Shown here: in pieces, positions 17,158 through 26,250 of the stretch
How the letters are laid out: every line of letters begins with the position of its first letter
Numbering within the stretch: the stretch's first letter is position 1
Assembly: GCF_035712445.1 (NCBI RefSeq)
Contig: NZ_DASTAT010000063.1
Coordinates: 124,001 to 188,000, forward strand
Reading direction: 5' to 3'
DNA: 64,000 nucleotides
From: Oligoflexus sp.
GTDB lineage: Bacteria > Bdellovibrionota_B > Oligoflexia > Oligoflexales > Oligoflexaceae
Position numbers and translations under genes: made by a program
The notes under the pieces: model-generated
What the model saw: the letters and a program-made list of their open reading frames with translations, nothing else
Databases searched by the model: none
Told to the model about the DNA's origin: nothing

Positions 17158-17859
17158 GGGATTCTCCCTGTGATTGAAGGTGGATCATTCATACAACAAT
17201 TTCGCTTCTGAGTCCACTGCATCGAGGCTATGGCGTTCAAACCTTGCGGATCTCACGGAGATGGGTCTGCGCCGACAGGCTCATTTCGCGAAATAGAGAG
17301 TCCCTGCAAGGTTTTCACCAAGGATTTACACCTAGCCCTGTGTCTGGCAAGGGTACCGCTGTTAATTGCAAAGGGTGGAAGTATGTTCAAGGCATCAGGT
17401 TTATTCCAAGCCGCCTTTGTTTCGACGAGTGGGAACAATTCGCGTCACGTCGGGAATCATCAGTCGACATTTTTGCAAACAACACGTATCCACAATCAGC
17501 GGCTCCAACCCTTGCGCTCCCCAGCACAAGACCCCACTCGCCAAGCGGATGCGGGTCCATCCCATGCCCTTCAAGTTTCTCAGTCCCAGCTCGTTCAGAG
17601 GCTTATGATTCAACCTGGCTTGTTGAATAAAATTCAAGGAGCTGGGTGGAGAGCCATGCTAGCCGCATGCAAAAAGATGAACAGCTCCAGCAAGTTTCGG
17701 CCAATCAGGCGTTTCCCGCCTCTTGTGACTGACGGTCATACCAAGTTTTTGCGGAATAGTGTGGCGATTTGCTGATGCTTTTTACGAAAGCTTCACGTAT
17801 AGAAAATGACCAAAGTCACGAATTTTAACGAAATGCTTGTATTTAAAGGGAGCTACCAG
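17158..17859. other. 700 bases without a recognised gene
   Basis: Between the divergent NTF2-like and TonB-receptor genes. Several frames are open on both strands (for example 17230-17775 plus and 17401-17637 minus), but none has a convincing ribosome binding site with recognisable protein features, and they overlap each other. A small hairpin, AGGCG/CGCCT, lies at 17707-17721. The last ~50 bases carry the GGGAG ribosome binding site of the receptor gene. A decayed gene or an untranslated RNA cannot be excluded. Confidence 0.4.
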
Positions 17860-20553
17860 ATGAAGCGAAAAATTTTCAGCGTCGTCAGTCTTGTGCTTCT
17901 CTCTTCGCTTGTGAACGCGCAAGCCCAGGAGCAGAAGGCTGAGGAGACAAAGCAAGAGACCAACTCGGACAAGAAGAGTGAGAAAAAAAAGGAAGTCATT
18001 CGCGTCACCGGTAGCCGGATCAAGCAGATCGACGTTGAATCATCCAGTCCGGTCGTCACCTATTCCAAAGAAGATATCGCTCGTTCCGGCCTGGCCACTG
18101 TTTCGGACTTCATTCGTAATCGCATTCCATCCGGTGGCATGACGACGGAAAACGAAACTCTGCAGCAAAGCGCCGGTGGAGCGAGCTTCGGCGGTCGCGA
18201 TTTCGACCCCCAGTATACGCTCGTGCTGGTCAATGGCCGCCGCCTCCCCACCAACGCCATCGCTGATGACTATGTTGACCTCAACCTGATTCCTCTGGCT
18301 GCAGTTGAGCGCATTGAATATCTGACGGACGGCGCTTCGGCTATCTACGGTTCTGACGCTGTGGCCGGTGTACTTAACATCATTACAAGAAAACAGTACT
18401 CCGGAACTTCCGTTGTGGCTCGCATGGGTCAGAACGCCAAGCATAAAGATGGCACCGAAACCTCGCTGCAGGTCGTTTCCGGGGCTTCGGGTGACAAAGG
18501 CAATTTCCTGATCGCCGCCGACATCTTCAAGCGTGAAGGGGTCAGTGCGAAGGATCGTCCCCTTATCAAGTCGGCGATTTCTCCTGATGGCGACGATGGC
18601 CGTAGCCCCACAGGTCTGCCCGGGTTTGTGATCCGAAACCAAGGCACTGGCACCAGCGTGACCACCGAAACCCGTCCTTTCACGGACTGTGATGAGGCCT
18701 CCAAAGGTGATGATGGTCGCTGCTACTACGACATCGCCCCCCTTTACCAGGCCATTCCCAAGACGGAACGCCAGAGCATTTACACGGTCTTTGACAATCA
18801 GCTGACCGATTCTGTCAATTTCTTCGGTGAAGCCCGCTTTTCGCGCTCCTCAGTCGATATCCGCAACGGTGCGGCTCCTGGTCAGATCCGTTTGACCGCA
18901 GCGCAGTGGAATGCCCTTCCGCAGGATATCAAGGCCCTCAGCCCGTTCTTCGATCCTAACGATCCGAACAAAGTCGAAGCCGATGATGTGTCGTACCGTA
19001 TCGGTCGCCGTTTCCTTGAATTCGGACCGCGCGCGACGAGCAATTACAACGAGAGCTTCAACCTGATCGGTGGTTTGACCGGCTCCTTCAACGACATCAA
19101 CTGGGAATTCGCTGCGACCAGGCACCAGCTGAAGAACATTCAGTTCGGCGTTGGCGGTAACATTGACTCGTCCAAGGTTATTGGCTACTTCCAGGATGGC
19201 ACTTTCAACCCCTTTGTTCTGAATGAGTTTGATACGGATGCCAAGATCCAAGCCAAAGATGACGTTGAGACCGAAATCTTCCGCTTGGGCGAATCCAAAC
19301 TCGAAACTTACTCTCTGGCCTTCGATGGCGAACTTCCCGTCGAACTGGGCGGTGGAAAAGTGGGCTGGGCTGCCGGTGCTGAATATCGTCAGGAAAGCTA
19401 TTTTGATCAGTCTGATTCCGTATCCCAGTCGGGCGTAATCGCTGGTTCCGCCGGTGGTGTGGGCGGCGGCGGTCAGGACACGACAGCCGGTTACGTGGAA
19501 TTCTCTCTGCCTATCATTCCCAAGCTCGAACTGCGCACTGCGGTCAGAAATGACAGCATCGCCAACAGTCGCGGCGACGCCAAAGCCAAGAGTGCCACCA
19601 CGTATAAGGCCGGCGTGTCTTACCCTCTTGTTGATTCCGTAAAAGTCCGCGCGTCTTACGGTACGGGTTTCAAAGCGGCTCCCCTTCACGATCGGTTCCT
19701 GCAGATCAGCGAAGGCGTGGAATTCGCGGTCGATAAGGTCTATTGCCAGACCCAGGGAATTCCCGAAGATCAGTGTGACGAACGCGAAGTGAACTCACGT
19801 TCCACAGGTAACACCGACCTCGACCCAGAACGTTCGACCTATTATAACTTCGGTGTCGTGGTTCAGCCGATCACGCCTGTCAGCGTCTCACTTGACTACT
19901 GGAACCTGGTCATCAAAGACAAGATTGGAGCGCTCGGGACTCAGTATCTCTTGAACAACGAAGACAAGTATGCAGACTTTGTCAAGCGTAGTCCATTCGG
20001 TACCCTAGATGAAGATGGATACTATGTTGAATCAAGGCTTCTTAACCTGAACAAGAACGAGAGTTCGGGCGTTGAAGTCAACATCCGTTATGATGATGAC
20101 TTTGGTTTTGCAAGGTTGTCGTCTGGTCTTCGTCTGAGTAAAGTTCTGGTATCCAAGACTCAGGAAACTCCGACCGATCCACTTTGCGATGTTGCGAAGT
20201 ATACCAGCGGACCCAATGGCACCCTGACGGCTGACCTTCTCACCAAGGTGTATAGTGTTGGTGCGAACGTCCGTTACGACAGTGCCTATGATACCCACAC
20301 TGGCGGTTACACGCCAGGCACCTGCGATTTCGCTGATCCGGCGTCGAACTTCCATGTTAAGAGCTACGCCGAGTATGGTTTGAACGCAGGTTATGTCGCT
20401 CCATTCGGAACAGAGTTTGGTATCGGCGTGCAAAATCTTGCCGATGCGAAACCTGCTTACGATCGTAACGCGACATGGCCTTGGTACGACCAGCAGGCTC
20501 ACAGCAACATGGGTCGCTATGTTTACGCAACCGTTGCTCATAAATTTGAGTAA
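17860..20553 (+). CDS. TonB-dependent outer-membrane receptor
   Basis: The start at 17860 is preferred over 17806 because GGGAG lies 8 bases upstream and the product then opens with a signal peptide (MKRKIFSVVSLVLLSSLVNAQ). A Lys/Glu-rich linker precedes IRVTGSRIKQID, a TonB-box-like segment. The plug domain (~residues 50-170) contains DFIRNRIPSGG, LVLVNGRRLPTNA and IEYLTDGASAIYGSDAVAGV. The remaining ~720 residues form the 22-strand barrel, with YGTGFKAAPLHDRF and NTDLDPERSTYYNFGV typical of the second half. The type resembles receptors for oligomeric nutrients more than simple siderophore receptors, but the ligand is unknown. No TonB/ExbBD is nearby. Confidence 0.94.
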   Translation: MKRKIFSVVSLVLLSSLVNAQAQEQKAEETKQETNSDKKSEKKKEVIRVTGSRIKQIDVESSSPVVTYSKEDIARSGLATVSDFIRNRIPSGGMTTENETLQQSAGGASFGGRDFDPQYTLVLVNGRRLPTNAIADDYVDLNLIPLAAVERIEYLTDGASAIYGSDAVAGVLNIITRKQYSGTSVVARMGQNAKHKDGTETSLQVVSGASGDKGNFLIAADIFKREGVSAKDRPLIKSAISPDGDDGRSPTGLPGFVIRNQGTGTSVTTETRPFTDCDEASKGDDGRCYYDIAPLYQAIPKTERQSIYTVFDNQLTDSVNFFGEARFSRSSVDIRNGAAPGQIRLTAAQWNALPQDIKALSPFFDPNDPNKVEADDVSYRIGRRFLEFGPRATSNYNESFNLIGGLTGSFNDINWEFAATRHQLKNIQFGVGGNIDSSKVIGYFQDGTFNPFVLNEFDTDAKIQAKDDVETEIFRLGESKLETYSLAFDGELPVELGGGKVGWAAGAEYRQESYFDQSDSVSQSGVIAGSAGGVGGGGQDTTAGYVEFSLPIIPKLELRTAVRNDSIANSRGDAKAKSATTYKAGVSYPLVDSVKVRASYGTGFKAAPLHDRFLQISEGVEFAVDKVYCQTQGIPEDQCDEREVNSRSTGNTDLDPERSTYYNFGVVVQPITPVSVSLDYWNLVIKDKIGALGTQYLLNNEDKYADFVKRSPFGTLDEDGYYVESRLLNLNKNESSGVEVNIRYDDDFGFARLSSGLRLSKVLVSKTQETPTDPLCDVAKYTSGPNGTLTADLLTKVYSVGANVRYDSAYDTHTGGYTPGTCDFADPASNFHVKSYAEYGLNAGYVAPFGTEFGIGVQNLADAKPAYDRNATWPWYDQQAHSNMGRYVYATVAHKFE

Positions 20554-20567
20554 TTTCTGAGTGGAAA

Positions 20568-20589
20568 AAGGGGGACGCATGTTCCCCTT
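20568..20589 (+). terminator. Stem-loop after the TonB receptor
   Basis: AAGGGGGAC and GTTCCCCTT pair over 9 positions (one G-U) around a 4-base loop, 15 bases after the stop. No T-run follows, so it may stabilise the mRNA end rather than terminate alone. Confidence 0.45.
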
Positions 20590-20978
20590 ACTGAGTTTGA
20601 CCGACATGTTAGTGATGGTGTGTTCGGTCAGACTTAAGTCGCCGTTAGGGTCGAGACGAGTCGGGAACGTCGTCAACATCAGAGATGTGCACACGCGACT
20701 CGCCTCGTCCTCGTTGAGAGTTTTCGCCCGGTACAGCGGAAGCATGGAAGCCATGCTTCGTAATTGATGCCGATGGTGAGGTCGTTGCAGTTCCGCTTGG
20801 ATCCGTGTTCACTCGCGATCTGGAAGCGATCCATGACGACCGAAGCACGCCGCGCAGCCTCACGATAGGTGATGGTTTCCATAGGTGGGCGATGATTAAA
20901 CCGGGGCGCAGAAAAGAGAGTTAGCCCAGGCTTGGGCAACCCTCGCGTTATCGTTGATCTCTCCTGTTCCGATCAGGG
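20590..20978. other. Gap without a recognised gene
   Basis: Between the convergent TonB receptor and cupredoxin genes. A minus-strand frame at 20679-20939 could encode 86 residues (with TITYREAARRASVVMDRFQ) but has no ribosome binding site and no known family; overlapping frames on the other strand are equally open. A gene remnant is possible. Confidence 0.3.
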
Positions 20979-21320
20979 TTATTTGGAAGGTGGTGACACT
21001 TGAACGCGAGCCACCATCGTCGGATGATAGCTGCATTTGTAAGCGATAATCCCAGCTTCATTCAATGTAACCGTCCAGGTTACTCCCGGAGCAATTGGTC
21101 CCGAATCAAAATTCGGCCCCGTAGCGGTGTGCGGGACGATGTCCTCATTCGTCCACTGAATCATGTCGCCAGCCTTGGCTTGAAGCAATGCGGGTTCGAA
21201 CACCATGTTTTTGATACGAACGTGATGAATTTCACGATTCGGTTTGCCATGGCCCACCGCACTGGTGAATAGATTGCCAGCAGCGAAGCATACTGAAAGC
21301 GTCATCAGAAACGTTTTCAT
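20979..21320 (-). CDS. Small exported cupredoxin
   Basis: This 113-residue protein has a signal peptide (TLSVCFAAGNLFTSAVG) and a single plastocyanin/azurin-like fold. The type-1 copper ligands are visible: His in DIVPHTATG near residue 65, then Cys, His and Met in YKCSYHPTM near 95-101. Such proteins carry electrons in the periplasm or handle copper. It is the last gene of the folE operon; its start shares one base with the stop of the DUF4142 gene, so translation is coupled. The redox partner is unknown. Confidence 0.9.
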   Translation of the reverse strand: MKTFLMTLSVCFAAGNLFTSAVGHGKPNREIHHVRIKNMVFEPALLQAKAGDMIQWTNEDIVPHTATGPNFDSGPIAPGVTWTVTLNEAGIIAYKCSYHPTMVARVQVSPPSK

Positions 21321-21856
21321 CAGCCAGCCCCAAGCTTCGCCTGAATTTGTTTTGCATGCTCAAGGTGAGCGGCAATTGCTGGCCGAACTTTTTCGATAAG
21401 GCTCTTTAACTCCGCATTCTTCGCATTTGGGATCAGAGTCTTGTCTATCGTATCGAGCACGGCCAAGTGGTAGGCAACCTCGTGGTCGACATAAGCCTTA
21501 TCAAAGGCCGCCGCTTTCAGAGTTTTGAGTTTGGCGAGATTCTTCTTCCCGCCGTCATCCAGGCTCTTGCTCAAGTCACTCGCCTCGGGTTTTACTTTCA
21601 ATTTTGCGGCAAGATCCGTGGCTTGCTTATTGACAGCACTGTGGTCGACAACCATGCGATTGGCAAAATCTTTCACTTCCTTGTTCGTGGAAACTTTTTC
21701 GGCGAGCCTGCCCGCATCAATATCCACTGCGTTGGCCGTCACGACGATGGCGGCGATCTGGGAGTCAGTCGGTCCTTCGGCGGCATGAAGAGCTGACGCT
21801 CCAAAGATCAGGGAGATGAAACCAAAACTCATCCAAAGCTGCTTCTGAATTCTCAT
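21320..21856 (-). CDS. Exported DUF4142 protein
   Basis: The 178-residue product has a signal peptide ending AALHAAEG and a DUF4142 domain, a ferritin-like helical bundle recognised by DSQIAAIVVTANAVDIDAG, VKDFANRMVVDHSAVN and DKAYVDHEVAYHLAVLD. DUF4142 proteins are periplasmic and often neighbour cupredoxins; their chemistry is not established. Histidines (VVDHSAVN, YVDHEVAYH, AAHLEHA) fall where metal ligands would be expected in the bundle, but this is inference. The start overlaps the regulator's stop by 4 bases. Confidence 0.85.
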   Translation of the reverse strand: MRIQKQLWMSFGFISLIFGASALHAAEGPTDSQIAAIVVTANAVDIDAGRLAEKVSTNKEVKDFANRMVVDHSAVNKQATDLAAKLKVKPEASDLSKSLDDGGKKNLAKLKTLKAAAFDKAYVDHEVAYHLAVLDTIDKTLIPNAKNAELKSLIEKVRPAIAAHLEHAKQIQAKLGAG

Positions 21857-22506
21857 ACCTTAACTCCTACTTGAGATTTACGAAAAGCAAAGCGACAGAC
21901 ATTGCCGCCTCGAACAATGCATTCCTGATGATCCACGGAAACTCCCGAGAGGGTCTCGAGCAGTTCGAGATCGAACTGGCAAACCTCGGGGTACTCACGT
22001 GCCAGGTGGTGATAGACGCAGTTGTGGGCTTCAATGGCAGGCATGATGCCATCGGCATCCGGCGTGACCACGGCCTCGTAGGACAGATCATTCATGATTC
22101 TGGTGATGGCCTCGGTTCGTGCCTCACCCGTCAGTCCATTGACCTGCGCCTTCATCTGCGAAGCTATCGTGCGCGCAAGATCGCGAAGCCTCGCTGCGAG
22201 GCCGTCACCACCTTCTTCAGCTTTAAGAAGACCCAAAAGCAGGCTTGAGAACCAGGAATACTGCTTTGGGAAGAGATCCACGCCACGATCAGTGAGTTGA
22301 AAAGAACGCCCAGGGCGACCCCGGGTCACGAAGCGAAGAGATCCCCGGGATACGTATCCGTTTTGCTCAAGAGCCGTCAGATGCTGTTTGACAGCGGTTC
22401 TCGTGATCGACAACTGACTCGCGAGTTCATCGATCGTAAGCCCGGTTTTTTTCGCATGCAGGGCTCTCAGAAGAACTTGTTGGCGTTCGCCGAATGTGTC
22501 CAACAT
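21853..22506 (-). CDS. SufR-like HTH regulator with cysteine cluster
   Basis: The 217-residue protein has an N-terminal winged helix (LTIDELASQLSITRTAVKQH, then LEQNGYVSR) and a dimerisation region. The C-terminal part contains four cysteines, in NCVYHHLAREYPEVC, HQEC and NVCRF. The first, second and fourth are spaced C-x12-C-x27-C, as in SufR-type iron-sulphur sensing repressors (COG2345). Fe-S cluster ligation is therefore likely but unproven. It lies 12 bases after folE, with GAGGGGA before its ATG, and is a candidate autoregulator acting on the palindrome at 23199-23216. No suf genes are nearby. Confidence 0.82.
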   Translation of the reverse strand: MLDTFGERQQVLLRALHAKKTGLTIDELASQLSITRTAVKQHLTALEQNGYVSRGSLRFVTRGRPGRSFQLTDRGVDLFPKQYSWFSSLLLGLLKAEEGGDGLAARLRDLARTIASQMKAQVNGLTGEARTEAITRIMNDLSYEAVVTPDADGIMPAIEAHNCVYHHLAREYPEVCQFDLELLETLSGVSVDHQECIVRGGNVCRFAFRKSQVGVKV

Positions 22507-22518
22507 ATTGGTCCCCTC

Positions 22519-23130
22519 TCATGTGCCACTGATTTTAATAAGATCATTCAGTTCCCGACGCAGCTCAGTGTCCTCTTTGAAAGCGCCCACGACGGAAGTT
22601 GTTACGGTGCGGCTCGCCTGTTTCTCAACCCCACGCATCATCACGCACATGTGATAAGCCTCGATGATAACGGCAACACCGCGTGGTGCGAGCTGTTCCA
22701 TAAGCTCCCGGGCAATCTGTTGCGAGAGCCTCTCTTGAATCTGCAGACGCTGTGCATACGCATCGACAATGCGCGGAATCTTCGAAAGGCCGATGACTTT
22801 GTCATTCGTCAGATAGGCAACGTGGGCTTTGCCATAGAAAGGGAGCAGATGATGTTCGCACAATGAGAAGAGTTCGATGTCACGCACCAGGACGATGCCA
22901 CTGTCCGTTTGGGTGAAAACTGCGTCATTGGTAATCTTGGCAAAATCCGCTGCATAGCCGCTGGTGAGGTCGAGCATCGCCTTGGCGAAGCGCGCGGGTG
23001 TTTTGTACAGCCCTTCCCGACTCGGATCTTCTCCCAACAGGACCAGCACAGCACGAATATGACGCGCGATTTCATCTTCCACGGACGACTGAATCTGTGC
23101 ATCCACTTTGCCCGGAGTATAAACACTCAT
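22519..23130 (-). CDS. folE: GTP cyclohydrolase I
   Basis: Converts GTP to dihydroneopterin triphosphate, the first step of folate and pterin synthesis. The 203 residues carry the family signatures: [15 protein letters not shown] near 38, the zinc-binding [11 protein letters not shown] near 90, [19 protein letters not shown] near 113 and [12 protein letters not shown] with the second zinc cysteine near 160. AGGAGT lies 8 bases before the ATG. It heads a four-gene minus-strand operon with an Fe-S-type regulator and two exported proteins, an unusual company for a folate gene; this may be a condition-specific paralogue for stress or pterin supply. Confidence 0.95.
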   Translation of the reverse strand: MSVYTPGKVDAQIQSSVEDEIARHIRAVLVLLGEDPSREGLYKTPARFAKAMLDLTSGYAADFAKITNDAVFTQTDSGIVLVRDIELFSLCEHHLLPFYGKAHVAYLTNDKVIGLSKIPRIVDAYAQRLQIQERLSQQIARELMEQLAPRGVAVIIEAYHMCVMMRGVEKQASRTVTTSVVGAFKEDTELRRELNDLIKISGT

Positions 23131-23198
23131 GAACCAACTCCTATGACAATCTATTCATCAACCGCGACTCATTCCTTTTATCGGCATTTCTATATTTT

Positions 23199-23216
23199 TG
23201 ACATTAAAATATGTCA
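23199..23216. promoter_or_regulatory. Palindromic operator between folE operon and a divergent gene
   Basis: TGACAT and ATGTCA are perfect 6-base arms with a 6-base spacer in a very AT-rich region, 69 bases upstream of folE. On the plus strand it overlaps a promoter-like TTGACA (23198-23203) with TATTTT 17 bases downstream (23221-23226), which would serve the ORF at 23273. A TATAGA on the minus strand at about 23189-23194 may be the folE -10. A factor bound here could control both directions. Confidence 0.55.
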
Positions 23217-23272
23217 TAAATATTTTAAGATGCTGTTATAATTGAATTTAATTATTTTTTTAAGGGGGTCTT

Positions 23273-23909
23273 ATGGGAACATGGATTCAAAAGATAGGGG
23301 AAGCTGCTGACGCCGCTCGCGGACCATACTGGCCCCATTTATTCTCTGCCCGGTACCTGAAACGTCAGATCTTGAGACCGAATCCAACACTGGGAAAAAG
23401 AAGCAAAGTCTTGTCCAGCTTGTCTCTACCAACTTGCACAGTACTGTGATCATCATCCCGCCAACTCAAACCAATCCCAGCCGGGAGAAGGTAAGCGAAG
23501 TTTCCCCGACCTCAGCAATGCCTGAGCTTGACACGAACGAACTTGTAAAAATTATTGCGAGCAGAAAGCGCCTTAGAAAATTCGAAGGTGTCATGAAAAA
23601 TTCCCCCAGCATCCGCCTTGAATACAACACTCACCTGCTTTGGCTACAGTCGCGACTGAAACCGCGCAGGTAGTCGCTACCACGGCAACGTCAGCTGCAC
23701 ACGAACCACCTGCGGTGACAGCCGCCGCTGCTGTGCAATGGGCAGGTTGCATAACCCGCTCCACTGGTGCTCGCAATATGTTCTTATGGCTTGGACTGAG
23801 GAAGCTCGTTTCGGATGATGACCTTCAGACCATGAAAGCTCCAGCACCCCTCCGACTTCATACTCTGGCACAGGCCTTGCTCTCGGATCTGCGTTCCATG
23901 CGGCTTTGA
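23273..23909 (+). pseudogene. Possible decayed gene divergent from folE
   Basis: An ATG at 23273 has an excellent ribosome binding site (AAGGGGG, 5 bases before) and a promoter-like sequence upstream. Its frame encodes 58 residues (MGTWIQKIGEAADAARGPYW to a TGA at 23447). A second frame, open from 23311 to 23673, continues with coding-like composition (VIIIPPTQTNPSREKVSE, NELVKIIASRKRLRKFEG), and a third frame to 23909 is alanine-rich. The pieces would join only with one or two frameshifts, so a degraded gene is likely; a genuine 58-residue peptide gene is the alternative. No family is recognised. Confidence 0.3.
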
Positions 23910-24052
23910 GATCTTGTCTCTTGTGACTTTCCTCAAACGCAATATAAGTGAAACCCGAGTGTTTACACAGTGAATGACAGGCGGAATAAGGTTTTCCTGT
24001 TACCGCCGACTCAGTCACATGTGATGACTTATCCCTTCTTTGGAGAGCTTCG

Positions 24053-26245
24053 ATGGTTTTGAAAAGGCTTCCCTATGCCTTTGTACTGACGTCCCTGCTG
24101 ATCAGCTGTAGTAAAAAAGATTCAGACAAGAGAGACGAGCCGCTGCCACCACCGGCTGAGCCGCGGGTCTGTAACGGACTTGCGGACGCAGCCGACGCGA
24201 ATTGCGAAGGTCAGCGTCTCGAAAAACTGACGATCAAAGCGAATGGTTTGACTTTGAAAGTCGGCGGCGCCCCTCTGCTCCTGACTTTGGAAGGTACGGA
24301 CCAGTCCGGTCAAACCTTTATCATTGATAATAGTCAGGCGACATGGTCGTCCTCCAGCGATCAGGTCACAGTCAGCGCCGACGGTCATGTCACCGCTCTT
24401 GGCAGTGCCAGTGACGTCGTGATCCAAGCTGCCTTGAAGGATCTGACTGCCGAATTGAAAATCACTGTGGAAGTCACCGATCCTGCTGTTCCCCGCAAAA
24501 ACTGCGAAGACACGGCCGATGGTGCAACCAAGGAATTCCCAAGATTCAAGGAAGCCCTCGTCAATTTCCAAGCATCCTGCCAGCCCTATCAGGCTGTCGC
24601 GCTTTGCGATGATGGCCAATTCGTTTTCAAACCGGAAGATTCCGTCACCGAATGCCGCGTGGCTACAGTGAAGGAATTTGCCGTCAATCCCCAGGCGCTG
24701 ACTCTGAAAGGCGGCGAAAGTGCAGCTGTGACTGCGGAAGCCACCGACGAGACAGGGTTCAAAGGCAGCCTGAAGTCCGCGGACCTGAGCTTCACTGTCG
24801 AAGCCGCAGCTGCCGATGAAGGCAAAGTCACTGTGAACGACGGCACGCTTGCGCTGTCGGCTGACCTTCTGGAAGACGCCAAAGTCAAGGTTCAGTATGG
24901 CGACTTCGTTCAGACGATCAGTCTCGCGAAGGTCAAGATCGAGCCGACCCGCCTCAGTTTTGAAAAGGATTCCTTTCTATTGAAAGCAGGCGACTCGCTG
25001 GATATGAAAGTCCTCGCTTTTGCCGGTGACAAGGCCGTCGCCCTCGATCCTGCGAAGCTCGTGATCGAATCGAGCGATCCGGCCAAGGTCCAGATCGAAA
25101 GCGGAGTGGCCAAGGTGCTGACTCCTGGATCGAGCGTGACCCTGACCGCGAAATATGATGCCATCACTGCCGAGACGAAACTCACGATCGAAGACGAACT
25201 GAAGTTCGTGAGCGTGGGCAGCAAGAAGGATACTCTGACCGCGGAAAAACCCTGGGTTGTGGCTGTCACTCAGCTCAAACTGGAAGGACCCGCGAAGGAA
25301 GTTCCTCGTCTGAATGCCACGACCGAAGGCTGCAGCTTCCGACTCTATCTGAGCCGCGGCCAGTGGCTGGCTGATGTCGAACTTCAGACCGCCGCAAAAG
25401 CTCTGCCCGCTTCGTGCGACACGGAAATTACCGTGGAATCCGCTGCCGGTCAAAAAGCTGTTCAGGCTGTCAGAGTTCCTGTTCGTTACATCGGCCTGAC
25501 CTTCAAGGAATTCCTTCTGAAGGATGCCTCCAAACCTGATAACGTCATCGCGACCCTCGGCTATAAGCTTTCGAGCAATGTGAAAGTCACCGACGTGAGC
25601 ATCACCGCCCATCGCCTGGCCGACCTTACGCCTGCCAGCTGCAAACTCTCCGCGGTTCAGAAGGAAGGCAGCATCGAAGTCCTCGCCGACATCACCGCTG
25701 ATCCTAATCTTGCCACCTGCGCCGGATTTCTGAACGTGGCCTTGGATGTGGAAGGCAAGAAACAAACCATTCGTGAGCAGGTGACCGTCTCCGCCTACCG
25801 TCCTTTCTCCGAAATCTGCGCCGAGCAGGGTAACGCGGCCGTTCAGAAAACCATCAAGGCCATGGCCGATGCCCTGAGCGTTCGTAAGGACTGCGTGCTG
25901 CTCGACAAGGTTCTGCGTGAACAGAACACCAACGCACTCTATCGCAACGGCATCTTCACACTGTCGATGGCCAGCCATGAGCTGACCAACCTTGAGCCTC
26001 TGGCTCGCCTCAGCGGCCTGCGCGAACTCGTGCTGACCGATAACCCTGAACTGAGCGACCTTCGCCCCTTGGCGGCCCTGAAGAACCTTCAGCATCTGGA
26101 TGTTGAGTTCACGGCCGTTCAGGACTTCAGCCCGGTTTATAAGCTGAATGCGATGCAACTCTTCTTCACCGATGCCACAGCCGTCGAATGCAAGAAGAGC
26201 GAAGTCACCAATCAACCTCTGAAAAAACTTTGCACACAGGAATAA
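24053..26245 (+). CDS. Lipoprotein with Ig-like repeats and C-terminal leucine-rich repeats
   Basis: The 730-residue product begins with a lipoprotein signal (LTSLLISC, cysteine at 19) and a Pro-rich linker. Residues ~55-140 form a BIG2-like domain (ATWSSSSDQVTVSADGHVTALG); further Ig-like units follow at ~210-290 and ~300-380 (SSDPAKVQIESGVAKVLTPG). The last 100 residues carry leucine-rich repeats of the internalin pattern: LTNLEPLARLSGLRELVLTD, LSDLRPLAALKNLQHLDVE. Such architecture suggests protein or surface binding outside the cell. GGAG lies about 9 bases before the ATG. The transglutaminase-like gene starts 5 bases after the stop, so the pair is an operon and may act together. Confidence 0.85.
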   Translation: MVLKRLPYAFVLTSLLISCSKKDSDKRDEPLPPPAEPRVCNGLADAADANCEGQRLEKLTIKANGLTLKVGGAPLLLTLEGTDQSGQTFIIDNSQATWSSSSDQVTVSADGHVTALGSASDVVIQAALKDLTAELKITVEVTDPAVPRKNCEDTADGATKEFPRFKEALVNFQASCQPYQAVALCDDGQFVFKPEDSVTECRVATVKEFAVNPQALTLKGGESAAVTAEATDETGFKGSLKSADLSFTVEAAAADEGKVTVNDGTLALSADLLEDAKVKVQYGDFVQTISLAKVKIEPTRLSFEKDSFLLKAGDSLDMKVLAFAGDKAVALDPAKLVIESSDPAKVQIESGVAKVLTPGSSVTLTAKYDAITAETKLTIEDELKFVSVGSKKDTLTAEKPWVVAVTQLKLEGPAKEVPRLNATTEGCSFRLYLSRGQWLADVELQTAAKALPASCDTEITVESAAGQKAVQAVRVPVRYIGLTFKEFLLKDASKPDNVIATLGYKLSSNVKVTDVSITAHRLADLTPASCKLSAVQKEGSIEVLADITADPNLATCAGFLNVALDVEGKKQTIREQVTVSAYRPFSEICAEQGNAAVQKTIKAMADALSVRKDCVLLDKVLREQNTNALYRNGIFTLSMASHELTNLEPLARLSGLRELVLTDNPELSDLRPLAALKNLQHLDVEFTAVQDFSPVYKLNAMQLFFTDATAVECKKSEVTNQPLKKLCTQE

Positions 26246-26250
26246 GCACG

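Noticed and set aside
20679..20939. 86-residue minus-strand frame
   Set aside because: No ribosome binding site, no family, and overlapping frames equally open; kept only as a possible remnant.
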